Below, piece after piece: positions 50,364 through 58,652 of a stretch of 64,000 bases of DNA. The position numbers and the translations under genes are program-made. Every line of letters starts with the position of its first letter. The stretch's first letter is position 1. The notes beneath the pieces are model-generated. The model was not told the origin of the DNA. It did not search any database and was given only the letters and a program-made list of their open reading frames with translations. Source of the DNA: Streptomyces sp. TRM49041 (GTDB lineage: Bacteria > Actinomycetota > Actinomycetes > Streptomycetales > Streptomycetaceae); contig NZ_VSRY01000086.1 in NCBI RefSeq assembly GCF_008271805.1, forward strand, positions 1 through 64,000. Reading direction: 5' to 3'.

Positions 50364-51886
50364 CGCCCGGCCTCCTGCGTGGTGTTCAAGATGTTGACGC
50401 CCCGGAAAAGGGCCGACGGGCAGCCGTGCGAGACCGCCGCGATCTGGCCCGGCTGGGCCTTGCCGCAGTTGAACGCGCCGCCCAGGACGTACGTCTGCGG
50501 CCCGCCGACCTTCTCCAGCGAGCCCCAGAAGTCCGTCGTCGTCGCCTGGTACGCGACGTCCCGCAGCTGGCCGGCCAGCCGCCCGTTCTCGATCCGGAAG
50601 AACCGCTGCCCCGTGAACTGGAAGTTGTACCGCTGCATGTCGATCGACCACGACCGGTCACCGACCACGTAGATGCCGCGCTCCACGCCCCCGATCAGGT
50701 CCTCCGTCGAGAGCCCGCCAGGCTCGGGCAGCAGTGACACGTTCGCCATCCGCTGCACCGGCACATGCGACGGCGAGTCCGCGAACGCACAGCCGTTGGA
50801 CCGGCCGAGCCCCGTCAGCCGAGCGATCCGCCGGTCCAGCTGGTAGCCGGCCAGCACCCCGTCCTTGACCAGGTCCCACGACTGCGCCTCGACGCCCTCG
50901 TCGTCGTACCCGACCGTCGCCAGACCGTGCTCCGCGGTCCGGTCGCCGGTCACGTTCATCACGGGGGAGCCGTAGCGCAGCTTCCCCAGCTGGTCGAAGG
51001 TCGCGAACGACGTCCCCGCGTAGGCCGCCTCGTACCCCAGCGCCCGGTCCAGCTCGGTCGCGTGCCCGATCGACTCGTGGATGGTCAGCCACAGATTCGA
51101 CGGGTCGACGACGAGGTCGTACGTCCCCGCCTCCACGCTCGGCGCGCGCATCTTCTCGGCGAGCAGCCCCGGGATCCGCTCCAGCTCCGCCTCCCAGTCC
51201 CAGCCGGTGCCGGTCAGATACTCCCAGCCGCGCCCGACCGGCGGCGCCAGCGTCCGCATCGACTCGAACTCGCCCGTCGTGCCGTCCACCGCGACGGCCG
51301 TGAGCTGCGGGTGCAGCCGCACGCGCTGCTGCGTGGTCACGGTCCCCGCCGTGTCCGCGTAGAACTTGTTCTCGTGGACGGTGAGCAGCGAGGCGTCCAC
51401 ATGGGCCACGCCCTCAGCGCGCAGCAGCCGCGCGCTCCACTCCGCCAACAGCCCGCTCTTCTCGGAGTCCGGCACGCTGAACGGATCGATCTCGTACGAG
51501 GACACCCACGTCCGCTCGGAGTGCACCGGCTCGTCCGCCAGCTCGACCTTCTCCTCCGAACCGGCCGCCGCGATCACCCGCGCCGACAGCTTCGCCATGG
51601 CCACCGCCTGCGACGCGACCTTCGCCGCCGCGTCCATGGACAGATCGACCCCGGACGCGAACCCCCACGCCCCGCCGTGCACCACCCGCACCGCGTACCC
51701 GAGGTCCGTCGTGTCCGACGACCCGGCGGGCTTCGCGTCCCGCAGCCGCCAGGCCGCGCTGCGCACCCGCTCGAACCGGAAGTCGGCGTGCTCCGCGCCG
51801 AGCGCCCTGGCCCGCGCGAGCGCCGCGTCGGCGAGCGCCCGCAGCGGCAGCGCCGTGAAGGCTTCGTCGATGGAATGAGGCACCAA
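50360..51886 (-). CDS. TldD family metallopeptidase, catalytic subunit
   Basis: A 508-residue protein with the zinc-binding motif in NLWLTIHESIGHATELDRAL (HExxxH, about residue 270) and a later conserved block MQRYNFQFTGQRFFRIENGR. The N-terminal domain has LGAEHADFRFERVRSAAWRL and AVRVVHGGAWGFASGVDLSM. It is the active member of the TldD-TldE pair, and the ATGA junction couples it to tldE. ATG 51886 gives the family N-terminus, with GGAGACAT upstream. Confidence 0.93.
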   Translation of the reverse strand: MVPHSIDEAFTALPLRALADAALARARALGAEHADFRFERVRSAAWRLRDAKPAGSSDTTDLGYAVRVVHGGAWGFASGVDLSMDAAAKVASQAVAMAKLSARVIAAAGSEEKVELADEPVHSERTWVSSYEIDPFSVPDSEKSGLLAEWSARLLRAEGVAHVDASLLTVHENKFYADTAGTVTTQQRVRLHPQLTAVAVDGTTGEFESMRTLAPPVGRGWEYLTGTGWDWEAELERIPGLLAEKMRAPSVEAGTYDLVVDPSNLWLTIHESIGHATELDRALGYEAAYAGTSFATFDQLGKLRYGSPVMNVTGDRTAEHGLATVGYDDEGVEAQSWDLVKDGVLAGYQLDRRIARLTGLGRSNGCAFADSPSHVPVQRMANVSLLPEPGGLSTEDLIGGVERGIYVVGDRSWSIDMQRYNFQFTGQRFFRIENGRLAGQLRDVAYQATTTDFWGSLEKVGGPQTYVLGGAFNCGKAQPGQIAAVSHGCPSALFRGVNILNTTQEAGR

Positions 51887-52068
51887 TGTCTCCTGTCCTG
51901 TGCGACCGGTCGCCCCGCATCATGTCGTGCCGGGCCGCGCGATGCCCACCTTTTCTGTAGGGACCCGACAGGGACTCCCCCGAGCGACTGTCAGGGGCCG
52001 ATTCTCCGTACGACCGGCCGGACCGATAGGTTTTCGAGGAACGACACAGCTAGGGAAAGGGTGATCCG

Positions 52069-52788
52069 ATGAGCCGCTCGGTTCTCGTCACCGGAGGTAA
52101 CCGGGGCATCGGCCTCGCCATCGCCCGCGCTTTCGCCGACGCAGGCGACAAGGTCGCCTTCACTTACCGGTCCGGCGAGCCGCCCGCGGAGCTTCTGGAG
52201 CTGGGCTGCCTGGGCGTGCGCTGCGACATCACCGACTCCGAGCAGGTGGAGACCGCCTACAAGGAGATCGAGGAGAAGCACGGCCCCGTCGAGGTCCTGG
52301 TCGCCAACGCCGGCGTCACCAAGGACCAGCTTCTGATGCGGATGTCCGAGGACGACTTCACCGCCGTCCTTGACACCAACCTCACCGGCACCTTCCGCGT
52401 CGTGAAGCGCGCCAACCGCGGCATGCTGCGCGCCAAGAAGGGCCGCGTCGTGCTCATCTCGTCCGTCGTCGGGCTGCTCGGCTCGGCCGGTCAGGCCAAC
52501 TACGCCGCCTCCAAGGCGGGCCTGGTGGGCTTCGCCCGGTCGCTCGCCCGGGAACTCGGCTCCCGCAACATCACCTTCAACGTCGTCGCACCCGGCTTCG
52601 TCGACACCGACATGACGAAGGTGCTCAGCGAGGAGCAGCGCGCGGGCATCGTCGCCCAGGTGCCGCTGGGCCGCTACGCGCGGCCGGACGAGATCGCGGC
52701 CGCGGTGCGCTTCCTCGCGTCGGACGACGCCTCGTACATCACTGGAGCCGTCATCCCCGTTGACGGCGGATTGGGCATGGGTCACTGA
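52069..52788 (+). CDS. fabG: 3-oxoacyl-ACP reductase FabG
   Basis: A 239-residue SDR of fatty acid elongation, NADPH-dependent. VLVTGGNRGIGLAIARAFAD is the cofactor site, EVLVANAGVTKDQLLMRMSE has the NAG motif, and the catalytic Ser-Tyr-Lys are in VVLISSVVGLLGSAGQANYA and YAASKAGLVGFA (about residue 147). It is followed at a five-base gap by fabI, the next enzyme of the cycle, so the two are an operon. ATG 52069 has AAAGGGTGA upstream. The promoter probably lies at 51990-52050, where TAGGTT is a -10 candidate. Confidence 0.95.
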   Translation: MSRSVLVTGGNRGIGLAIARAFADAGDKVAFTYRSGEPPAELLELGCLGVRCDITDSEQVETAYKEIEEKHGPVEVLVANAGVTKDQLLMRMSEDDFTAVLDTNLTGTFRVVKRANRGMLRAKKGRVVLISSVVGLLGSAGQANYAASKAGLVGFARSLARELGSRNITFNVVAPGFVDTDMTKVLSEEQRAGIVAQVPLGRYARPDEIAAAVRFLASDDASYITGAVIPVDGGLGMGH

Positions 52789-52793
52789 GTCAC

Positions 52794-53561
52794 ATGAGCG
52801 GAATTCTCGAGGGCAAGCGCATCCTCGTCACCGGTGTGCTGATGGAGTCGTCCATCGCGTTCCACACCGCCAAGGTGGCCCAGGAGCAGGGCGCCGAGGT
52901 CATCCTGACCGCGTTCCCCCGCCCCACCCTGACCGAGCGCATCGCCAAGAAGCTGCCGAAGCCGGCCACGGTGTTCGAGCTCGACGTCACCAACGACGAG
53001 CACCTCGGCCGTGTCGAGGAGGTCGTACGCAAGGAGCTCGGCGGCCTGGACGGCGTCGTGCACTCCATCGGGTTCGCCCCGCAGGACGCGCTCGGCGGCA
53101 ACTTCCTCAACACGCCGTTCGAGTCGGTGTCCACGGCGATGCACGTCTCGGCGTTCTCGCTGAAGTCCCTGGCCATGGCCTGCCTGCCCGTCATGGAGAA
53201 CGGCGGCTCGGTGGTCGGTCTGACCTTCGACGCGCAGTTCGCGTGGCCGCAGTACGACTGGATGGGCCCGGCCAAGGCCGCCCTGGAGGCCACCAACCGC
53301 TATCTGGCCCGGGATCTCGGCAAGCAGGACATCCGCTGCAACCTGATCTCCGCCGGCCCGATCGGCTCGATGGCCGCCAAGTCCATCCCGGGCTTCGGTG
53401 AGCTGGCGAAGGTGTGGGACGAGCGGTCCCCGCTGGAGTGGGACATGGCCGACCCGGAGCCGGCCGGCCGCGGTGTCGTCGCCCTGCTGTCGGACTTCTT
53501 CCCGAAGACCACCGGCGAGATCGTCCACGTCGATGGCGGCGTGCACATCATGGGCGCCTGA
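52794..53561 (+). CDS. fabI: Enoyl-ACP reductase FabI (InhA type)
   Basis: A 255-residue NADH-dependent enoyl-ACP reductase. RILVTGVLMESSIAFHTAKV is the InhA-like glycine-rich site (G-x5-S-x-A), VVHSIGFAPQDALGGNFLNT follows the cofactor loop, and the catalytic Tyr-x6-Lys are in WPQYDWMGPAKAALEATNRY (about residue 157). It completes fatty acid elongation after FabG. The stop is followed within 20 bases by a terminator. It is the target type of triclosan and isoniazid-like inhibitors. Confidence 0.96.
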   Translation: MSGILEGKRILVTGVLMESSIAFHTAKVAQEQGAEVILTAFPRPTLTERIAKKLPKPATVFELDVTNDEHLGRVEEVVRKELGGLDGVVHSIGFAPQDALGGNFLNTPFESVSTAMHVSAFSLKSLAMACLPVMENGGSVVGLTFDAQFAWPQYDWMGPAKAALEATNRYLARDLGKQDIRCNLISAGPIGSMAAKSIPGFGELAKVWDERSPLEWDMADPEPAGRGVVALLSDFFPKTTGEIVHVDGGVHIMGA

Positions 53562-53578
53562 CCAGGCACTTTCCATAC

Positions 53579-53616
53579 GAGGCCGCGCGACCGTCACCCG
53601 ATCGGCGCGCGGCCTC
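53579..53616 (+). terminator. Terminator after fabI
   Basis: An 11-base perfect stem (53579-53589 with 53606-53616, arm GAGGCCGCGCG) with a 16-base loop, 18 bases after the fabI stop. Confidence 0.7.
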
Positions 53617-53663
53617 GGCGCGTCTGCGTCACACTGGCCGAGCAGCGTGAAGGAGGTGTGACT

Positions 53664-54044
53664 GTGCGAACGAGACACCACCGACACCATCGACACCACC
53701 GGTATCCCCGGCGCCACCGGGCGGCGGCTCTGGCCGCGGTGTCGGTCCTGGCCCCGGTCCTGCTGGCGTCCGCCGCCGCGGCCGACGACCGGGGGAACGC
53801 GGGCGCCTCGTGCCGTACCGAGGTCGACGGCTCCCGGGTCACCGCGTACTGCCACAACCCCTATCCCCGCACCGATCGCGTCCAGCTGCACGTCGAATGC
53901 GCCCGCTGGTGGGACGTCGACGCGGACAGCAGTCCCGTCGCGGTCGCGCCCGCAGCCCATGTCGAGCTGACCGAGCGCTGTTGGAAGGAGGTCCGGGCCG
54001 CCTGGGTCAGTCACCAGACCGTTCCGGGCTCCGGAGGCACATGA
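53664..54044 (+). CDS. Secreted hypothetical protein with His-rich N-terminus
   Basis: A 126-residue protein. GTG 53664 is chosen because AAGGAGG lies seven bases upstream; two more GTGs upstream overlap that site. The N-terminus RTRHHRHHRHHRYPRRHR is an unusually histidine-rich basic region, followed by the hydrophobic AAALAAVSVLAPVLLASAAA and a likely signal-peptidase site near AAADD. The mature part has four cysteines (in ASCRTE, AYCHNP, VECARW, ERCWKE), so it is probably an extracellular disulfide-bonded protein. Family unknown. Its 3' end overlaps the convergent regulator gene by 38 bases. Confidence 0.8.
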   Translation: MRTRHHRHHRHHRYPRRHRAAALAAVSVLAPVLLASAAAADDRGNAGASCRTEVDGSRVTAYCHNPYPRTDRVQLHVECARWWDVDADSSPVAVAPAAHVELTERCWKEVRAAWVSHQTVPGSGGT

Positions 54045-54693
54045 ACGGATAGCTCGCGGCCTCCGTCGCCGCCGTCCCCGCGTCGCCCGCGCGGATCGCC
54101 TCCACCAGCCGCCCGTGGTCCATATGGTGCTCCGGCCGGAGCTCCTGGCCCACGTCGTCGCGGAGCCAGGCGCGCAGCAGATGGCCCAGGTCGGCGTAGA
54201 GCTCCGTCAGCACGTCGTTGTGCGAAGCGGTGACCACGGCGAGGTGGAACGACGAGTCGGCCGCCACGAACCGCTCCGCGTCGCCCGTCTCCCATGCCTC
54301 CTCACGCCGCGCGAGCAGCGCGTCCAGCTGCCGCAGGTCCCGCTCGGTACGGCGCTCGGCGGCCAGCCGGGCGGCCGACGACTCCAGCGTCGAGCGCAGT
54401 TCGGCGACGTGCCGCGGGTCGGCGTCCGCGAACCGCCGGTGCATCACCCCGGCCAGCTCGCTGGTCGCGACGACGTAGGTGCCGGAGCCCTGCCGGATGT
54501 CCAGCAGGCCGTTGTGCGCGAGCGCCCGCACCGCTTCGCGGACCGTATTGCGGGCCACGCCCAGCTGCTCCACCAGCTCCGGCTCGGTGGGGATGCGCGA
54601 GCCGACCGGCCACTCACCCGACGTGATCTGGTTCCGCAGCTCCGCGATCACCTGGTCGGAGAGCGCCGACCTGCGGGGTGAGCTGAGCGCCAT
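54007..54693 (-). CDS. FadR-type GntR family regulator
   Basis: A 228-residue GntR-family regulator. The N-terminal winged helix has EWPVGSRIPTEPELVEQLGV and ARNTVREAVRALAHNGLLDI plus RQGSGTYV (about residues 29-75). The C-terminal all-helical FCD ligand domain has ADPRHVAELRSTLESSAARL, then FHLAVVTASHNDVLTELYAD with metal-binding histidines. The start ATG 54693 is 93 bases from the divergent MFS gene, and inverted repeats lie between. It probably represses that exporter and its own gene. Its ligand may be a carboxylate. Confidence 0.9.
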   Translation of the reverse strand: MALSSPRRSALSDQVIAELRNQITSGEWPVGSRIPTEPELVEQLGVARNTVREAVRALAHNGLLDIRQGSGTYVVATSELAGVMHRRFADADPRHVAELRSTLESSAARLAAERRTERDLRQLDALLARREEAWETGDAERFVAADSSFHLAVVTASHNDVLTELYADLGHLLRAWLRDDVGQELRPEHHMDHGRLVEAIRAGDAGTAATEAASYPFMCLRSPERSGD

Positions 54694-54747
54694 GGTTCTC
54701 CCTCGTCTCGTCCGTCTCGTCCGGGGCTGTACATCGTCTCGTACAGG

Positions 54748-54773
54748 ATTGGACAACCAATCATCCCATGATT
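54748..54773. promoter_or_regulatory. Operator-like overlapping palindromes between regulator and exporter
   Basis: ATTGGACAACCAAT (54748-54761) is a dyad with five-base arms, and AATCAT-CCC-ATGATT (54759-54773) is a second with six-base arms overlapping it by three bases. They are placed between the divergent GntR and MFS genes, where a FadR-type repressor would bind. Confidence 0.6.
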
Positions 54774-54774
54774 C

Positions 54775-54787
54775 TATGATGAGGCCA
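54775..54787 (+). promoter_or_regulatory. Candidate -10 for a leaderless exporter mRNA
   Basis: TATGAT (54775-54780), close to the consensus -10, ends six bases before ATG 54787. No adequate ribosome site is present, so the transcript is probably leaderless, with the operator overlapping the core promoter. Confidence 0.5.
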
Positions 54788-56166
54788 TGTCCGACGAGCC
54801 GGAGACCCCGACCCGAAGCCCTGCACGCCCCGCGTCCCGTCCGTTCCCGGCCGCGCCACCCGCGCCACCCGCGCGGACGACGACCGCCGCGCCCACCGGG
54901 GTCTGGTTCAGCCGTCTCCTGGTCGTCGGACTCGTCCTCGCCGCGCTCAACCTCCGCCCCGCGATCACCAGCCTCGGCGCGCTCCTCGAAGAGGTCCGCA
55001 CCGGCCTCCATATGAGCGGCGGTGTCGCCGGCGTCCTCACCTCCGTGCCGCCCCTGTGCTTCGCGGTCTTCGGCCTCGCCGCGCCCCGCCTCGCCCGCCG
55101 GTTCGGCGCCGCCACCGTCGTCTGCGCCGGGATGGCCGCCATCGCCGCGGGCATGGTCGTCCGCCCCTTCGCCGACGGCACCGCGGGTTTCCTCGCCGCC
55201 AGCGCCCTCGCCCTCATGGGCATCGCGGTCGGCAACGTCCTGATGCCCGTCATCGTCAAGCGGTACTTCCCCGACCGCGTCGGCACGATGACCGGCCTGT
55301 ACTCCATGGCCCTGGCGCTCGGCACGTCCCTGGCCGCCGCCGTCACCGTTCCGCTGACCCAGGCGCTGGGCGGCAGCTGGCGCACCGGTCTCGGCGTGTG
55401 GGCGGCCCTCGCCGTCCTGGCCGTACTGCCGTGGACCGCCGTCGTGCGCGACCGCCGCCACGCCGCACCGCCCACCGGCGCTCCCGCCACCCACACGGCC
55501 CACACGGCTCCCGTCACCCACACGGCCCACACTGTTCCCGCCGCGCCCGACGCCTCCCGTACCGCCTCCCGTACCGCTGCCCCGGCGCCCCGGGTCGTCC
55601 GCAGCGGCACCGCATGGGCGCTCGCCTGCTTCTTCGGGCTCCAGGCCACCGGCGCGTACATCACCATGGGCTGGATGCCGCAGATCTTCCGCGACGCGGG
55701 CGTTCCGGCGGGCACCGCCGGTGTCCTGCTGGCGGTCACCATGGTCATGGGCGTCCCGCTCGCCTTCGTCATCCCGCGCGTCGCCGGCCGTATGCGGCAG
55801 CAGGGCCCGATCGTCGTCGTACTCGGCCTGTCGGGGCTCGCCGGGTACGCCGGACTGTTCGCCGCCCCCGCGGCCGGGGCCTGGCTCTGGGCGGTGCTGC
55901 TCGGCATCTCGAACTGCGCGTTCCCGCTCGCCCTCACCATGATCGGCATGCGGGCGCGGACGGGCGGCGGCGTCGTTCGGCTCTCCGCCTTCGCACAGAG
56001 TGTCGGCTACCTCATCTCCGTCCCCGGCCCGATCCTGGTCGGCGCCCTGTACCAGCACAGCGGCGGCTGGACCGCCCCGCTCGCCCTGATGACGGCCCTG
56101 ATCGTGCCGCAGATGGTGGCCGGTGTGCTGGCGGGGCGGGACCGGACGATCGAGGACGAGGCGTGA
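54787..56166 (+). CDS. CynX/NimT-type MFS transporter
   Basis: A 459-residue major facilitator with 12 membrane helices. The N-terminal cytoplasmic region (about 38 residues) is Pro/Ala-rich. LNLRPAITSLGALLEEVRTG is the family's first-helix motif, and RFGAATVVCAGMAAIAAGMV and YFPDRVGTMTGLYSMALALG follow. Members move cyanate, nitroimidazoles or other small anions, and substrate here is unknown. The central loop holds a 27-base tandem duplication encoding THTAHTAPV-type repeats. A FadR-type regulator is divergent. Confidence 0.9.
   Translation: MSDEPETPTRSPARPASRPFPAAPPAPPARTTTAAPTGVWFSRLLVVGLVLAALNLRPAITSLGALLEEVRTGLHMSGGVAGVLTSVPPLCFAVFGLAAPRLARRFGAATVVCAGMAAIAAGMVVRPFADGTAGFLAASALALMGIAVGNVLMPVIVKRYFPDRVGTMTGLYSMALALGTSLAAAVTVPLTQALGGSWRTGLGVWAALAVLAVLPWTAVVRDRRHAAPPTGAPATHTAHTAPVTHTAHTVPAAPDASRTASRTAAPAPRVVRSGTAWALACFFGLQATGAYITMGWMPQIFRDAGVPAGTAGVLLAVTMVMGVPLAFVIPRVAGRMRQQGPIVVVLGLSGLAGYAGLFAAPAAGAWLWAVLLGISNCAFPLALTMIGMRARTGGGVVRLSAFAQSVGYLISVPGPILVGALYQHSGGWTAPLALMTALIVPQMVAGVLAGRDRTIEDEA
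55486..55539 (+). repeat. 27-base tandem duplication in the MFS central loop
   Basis: Two near-identical 27-base copies encode the THTAHTAPV and THTAHTVPA runs in the large cytoplasmic loop between helices 6 and 7. The frame is preserved. Confidence 0.6.
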
Positions 56167-56183
56167 GGTGCGAGACTGGCTCC

Positions 56184-56300
56184 ATGCCTGTGCTCGACCC
56201 GAACCCCAAGAACGGCCAGACGAAGCTGCTCGTCGTCCTCGGCGCGATGCTCGCGATCGGTGTGGTCATCGGAATCATCGCCTCGATCGCCTCACCCTGA
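56184..56300 (+). CDS. SGM_5486-family small membrane protein
   Basis: A 38-residue protein with one membrane helix: MPVLDPNPKNGQTKLLVVLG then AMLAIGVVIGIIASIASP. It matches from memory the small Streptomyces proteins called SGM_5486 family transporter-associated proteins, which follow MFS genes. It lies 17 bases after the MFS stop and is too short for routine gene calling. It may assist the exporter. Confidence 0.85.
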   Translation: MPVLDPNPKNGQTKLLVVLGAMLAIGVVIGIIASIASP

Positions 56301-56302
56301 CA

Positions 56303-56328
56303 GGACGGTGGGGACAGCTCCACCGTCC
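56303..56328 (+). terminator. Terminator after the MFS operon
   Basis: A nine-base perfect stem (GGACGGTGG at 56303-56311 with 56320-56328) with an 8-base loop begins two bases after the small-protein stop. Confidence 0.6.
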
Positions 56329-56447
56329 CCTAGGGGGAAAGGGTCAGGGTGAAGTGGGTGGATCACCTGATGGGCCCGGCACCGCGTGCTCCGTAGCGTG
56401 GAGAACACCTCGGCACCACGGACCCCGCGACGACGACGGAGGCGGCC

Positions 56448-56678
56448 ATGTCGGCCCGTACGCCCACCCGCACCCGCACCCGCACCCACGCCACTGTCGG
56501 CACCACCGGCTCAGCGGGCGTCGACGTCCGGCTGCCCTGGTGGGGCGTCGCCCTCCCCGTGGCCGCCTTCGCCGTACTCTTCCTGCTGATAACCGGCCCG
56601 GGCAGTGCCCAGGCCACGGGCGGCGAGCCCGCGGGGGGCCGGATCCTCGAACAGATCCAGATCACGCTCGCGCGCTAG
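56448..56678 (+). CDS. Small hypothetical membrane protein
   Basis: A 76-residue protein. ATG 56448 has GGAGG seven bases upstream. A Thr/Arg-rich N-terminus (RTPTRTRTRTHATVG) precedes one helix in LPWWGVALPVAAFAVLFLLI, then a short polar tail (GGRILEQIQITLAR). I do not recognise the family. It lies between the MFS operon and the SixA gene, in the same direction. Confidence 0.72.
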   Translation: MSARTPTRTRTRTHATVGTTGSAGVDVRLPWWGVALPVAAFAVLFLLITGPGSAQATGGEPAGGRILEQIQITLAR

Positions 56679-56756
56679 AGAGGGCCCCTTCACCCCTGCG
56701 CCCCGGACCGGTCAACACCCTGCGCCCCAAGGTCCGTTTCATGCGAAGCTGGGGTC

Positions 56757-57275
56757 ATGAGCGTCGATACACCTCGCAGGATCGTGCTACTCCGGCATGC
56801 GAAGGCGGAATGGTCCCAGGAATCCGACCACGAGCGTCCGCTCGCCGACCGCGGACGCAAGGACGCCCCCGTGGCCGGACGCTGGCTGGCCTCCGCCGGC
56901 ATCACCCCCGATCTGACCCTGTGCTCGACCGCCCTGCGCACCCGCGAAACCTGGAAACTCGTGGTCCACGAGCTGCCCCAGCGGCCCAGGACCGTATACG
57001 ACGAGCGGATCTATGAGGCATCCCTCGGCGAACTGATCGCGGTGCTCAACGAGACCTCCGAAGACGTACGGGACCTCCTTGTCGTCGGCCACAACCCGGG
57101 CATCCACGCCCTCGCCGACGCGCTCTCCGGCGACGCGGAGGGCGACCTGCTGTCCCGCATGAACCGCAGCGGCTTCCCGACCTCGGCGGTGGCCGTCCTC
57201 ACCTTCGACGGCACGTGGAAGTCCGTGGAGCACGGCGTCGGCAGGCTCGTCGCCTTCTGGGGGCCCCACGAGTGA
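56757..57275 (+). CDS. SixA-type histidine phosphatase
   Basis: A 172-residue histidine phosphatase superfamily protein. The catalytic RHG-type motif reads RIVLLRHAKAEWSQESDHER (Arg-His-Ala, near residue 14), LTLCSTALRTRETWKLVVHE follows, and the second His is in DLLVVGHNPGIHALADALSG (about residue 108). Alpha-helical insert is short, as in SixA, which dephosphorylates phosphohistidine on signalling proteins. Its partner cannot be named. The gene is convergent with serB and shares its terminator. Confidence 0.92.
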   Translation: MSVDTPRRIVLLRHAKAEWSQESDHERPLADRGRKDAPVAGRWLASAGITPDLTLCSTALRTRETWKLVVHELPQRPRTVYDERIYEASLGELIAVLNETSEDVRDLLVVGHNPGIHALADALSGDAEGDLLSRMNRSGFPTSAVAVLTFDGTWKSVEHGVGRLVAFWGPHE

Positions 57276-57318
57276 CGGCCTGGGCGTCACGCCCGAAGCC
57301 TGACGGCGGAAGACGGAG

Positions 57319-57352
57319 GAGGCCCGGACACCCTGAGCGGTGTCCGGGCCTC
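57319..57352. terminator. Bidirectional terminator between sixA and serB
   Basis: A perfect 14-base stem (57319-57332 with 57339-57352, arm GAGGCCCGGACACC) with a 6-base loop separates the two convergent genes. Confidence 0.8.
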
Positions 57353-57376
57353 ACGTCATCCATGACGTCCCCGTAC

Positions 57377-58582
57377 TCAGATCAGTTCGGCGTCCGCCGC
57401 CTCGACCTCTTCCCGGGTGACGCCCAGCAGATACAGCACGGTGTCCAGGAACGGCACGTTCACCGCGGTGTGGGCCGCCCTGCGCACCACGGGCTTGGCG
57501 TTGAACGCCACCCCGAGCCCGGCCGCGTTGAGCATGTCCAGGTCGTTCGCCCCGTCGCCGATGGCGACGGTCTGGGCGAGCGGTACGCCCGCCTCGGCCG
57601 CGAACCGGCGCAGTAGCCGCGCCTTGCCCGCCCGGTCCACGATCTCACCGGTCACCCGGCCGGTCAGCTTGCCGTCGACGACCTCCAGCGTGTTGGCGGA
57701 GGCGAAGTCCAGGCCGAGGCGCACCTTGAGGTCGTCCGTGACCTGCGTGAACCCGCCGGACACCACGCCGACCTGGTAGCCGAGCCGCTTCAGTGTACGG
57801 ATCAGGGTCCGCGCGCCCGGGGTGAGCCGCACCTCCGACCGCACCTTCTCCACGACCGACGCGTCCAGGCCGGCGAGCAGCGCCACGCGCGCGTGCAGCG
57901 ACTGCTCGAAGTCCAGCTCGCCGCGCATCGCCGCCGCCGTGATGTCCGCGACCTTGTCCTCGCACCCGGCGTGCGCCGCGAACAGCTCGATGACCTCGTC
58001 CTGGATCAGCGTCGAGTCGACGTCCATGACGACCAGCCGCTGAGCCCGCCGGTGCAGGCCCGCCGACACGACGGCGACGTCCACCCCGATCTCGTGCGCC
58101 TCGGTGGCGAGCGCGGTCCGCAGCGGCTCGGTCTCGGCACCGGACACCGCGAACTCGACGGCGGTCACCGGGTACTTGGCGAGTCGGAAGATACGGTCGA
58201 TGTTGCCGCCGGTCCCGGTGATCGTGGCCGCTATGGCCGCCGTGTTCTCCGCCGTCAGCGGGTGCCCGAGCACGGTGACATGCGAACGCCCATGACCGCG
58301 GGGGCGGTTGTCACCCGTACCGGAGATGATCTCCGCCTGGAGCTTCAGCGACTCCGCCCAGCTGTGCACCGTGGCCCGCAGTTCGCCCTCCGTGCTCACG
58401 GTCGGCTCGGTGACGAGCGCGCACAGGACGATACGGCCACGCGTGACGACCTGCTCGATGTCGACGACATCGACGGCGAACGCGGCGAGGGTGTCGAACA
58501 ACCCGGCGGTGATCCCGGGGCGGTCCTTCCCGAAGATCTTGACGAGAAGGGTGGGGACGTCTGAGGTCTGTGATGCGCTCAT
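57377..58582 (-). CDS. serB: Phosphoserine phosphatase SerB with ACT domains
   Basis: A 401-residue enzyme completing serine synthesis. The first roughly 180 residues contain two ACT-like domains (VKIFGKDRPGITAGLFDTLA and SHVTVLGHPLTAENTAAIAA), as in mycobacterial SerB2. The HAD domain has motif I RLVVMDVDSTLIQDEVIELF (catalytic Asp, about residue 207), motif II GVVSGGFTQVTDDL and the acidic motif in AQTVAIGDGANDLDMLNAAG. Serine feedback through the ACT domains is expected. ATG 58582 starts the family sequence. Confidence 0.96.
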   Translation of the reverse strand: MSASQTSDVPTLLVKIFGKDRPGITAGLFDTLAAFAVDVVDIEQVVTRGRIVLCALVTEPTVSTEGELRATVHSWAESLKLQAEIISGTGDNRPRGHGRSHVTVLGHPLTAENTAAIAATITGTGGNIDRIFRLAKYPVTAVEFAVSGAETEPLRTALATEAHEIGVDVAVVSAGLHRRAQRLVVMDVDSTLIQDEVIELFAAHAGCEDKVADITAAAMRGELDFEQSLHARVALLAGLDASVVEKVRSEVRLTPGARTLIRTLKRLGYQVGVVSGGFTQVTDDLKVRLGLDFASANTLEVVDGKLTGRVTGEIVDRAGKARLLRRFAAEAGVPLAQTVAIGDGANDLDMLNAAGLGVAFNAKPVVRRAAHTAVNVPFLDTVLYLLGVTREEVEAADAELI

Positions 58583-58652
58583 GGTCCTTCCACCGTATCG
58601 GCCCCGCCGCGACGGGGCCGCCCCCGTCCCGCCTTACGGACACCCCGGCCCC

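Noticed and set aside
54694..56058. Long upstream extension of the FadR-type regulator to 56058
   Set aside because: This is antisense to the MFS gene; the winged-helix domain begins shortly after ATG 54693, the normal family start.
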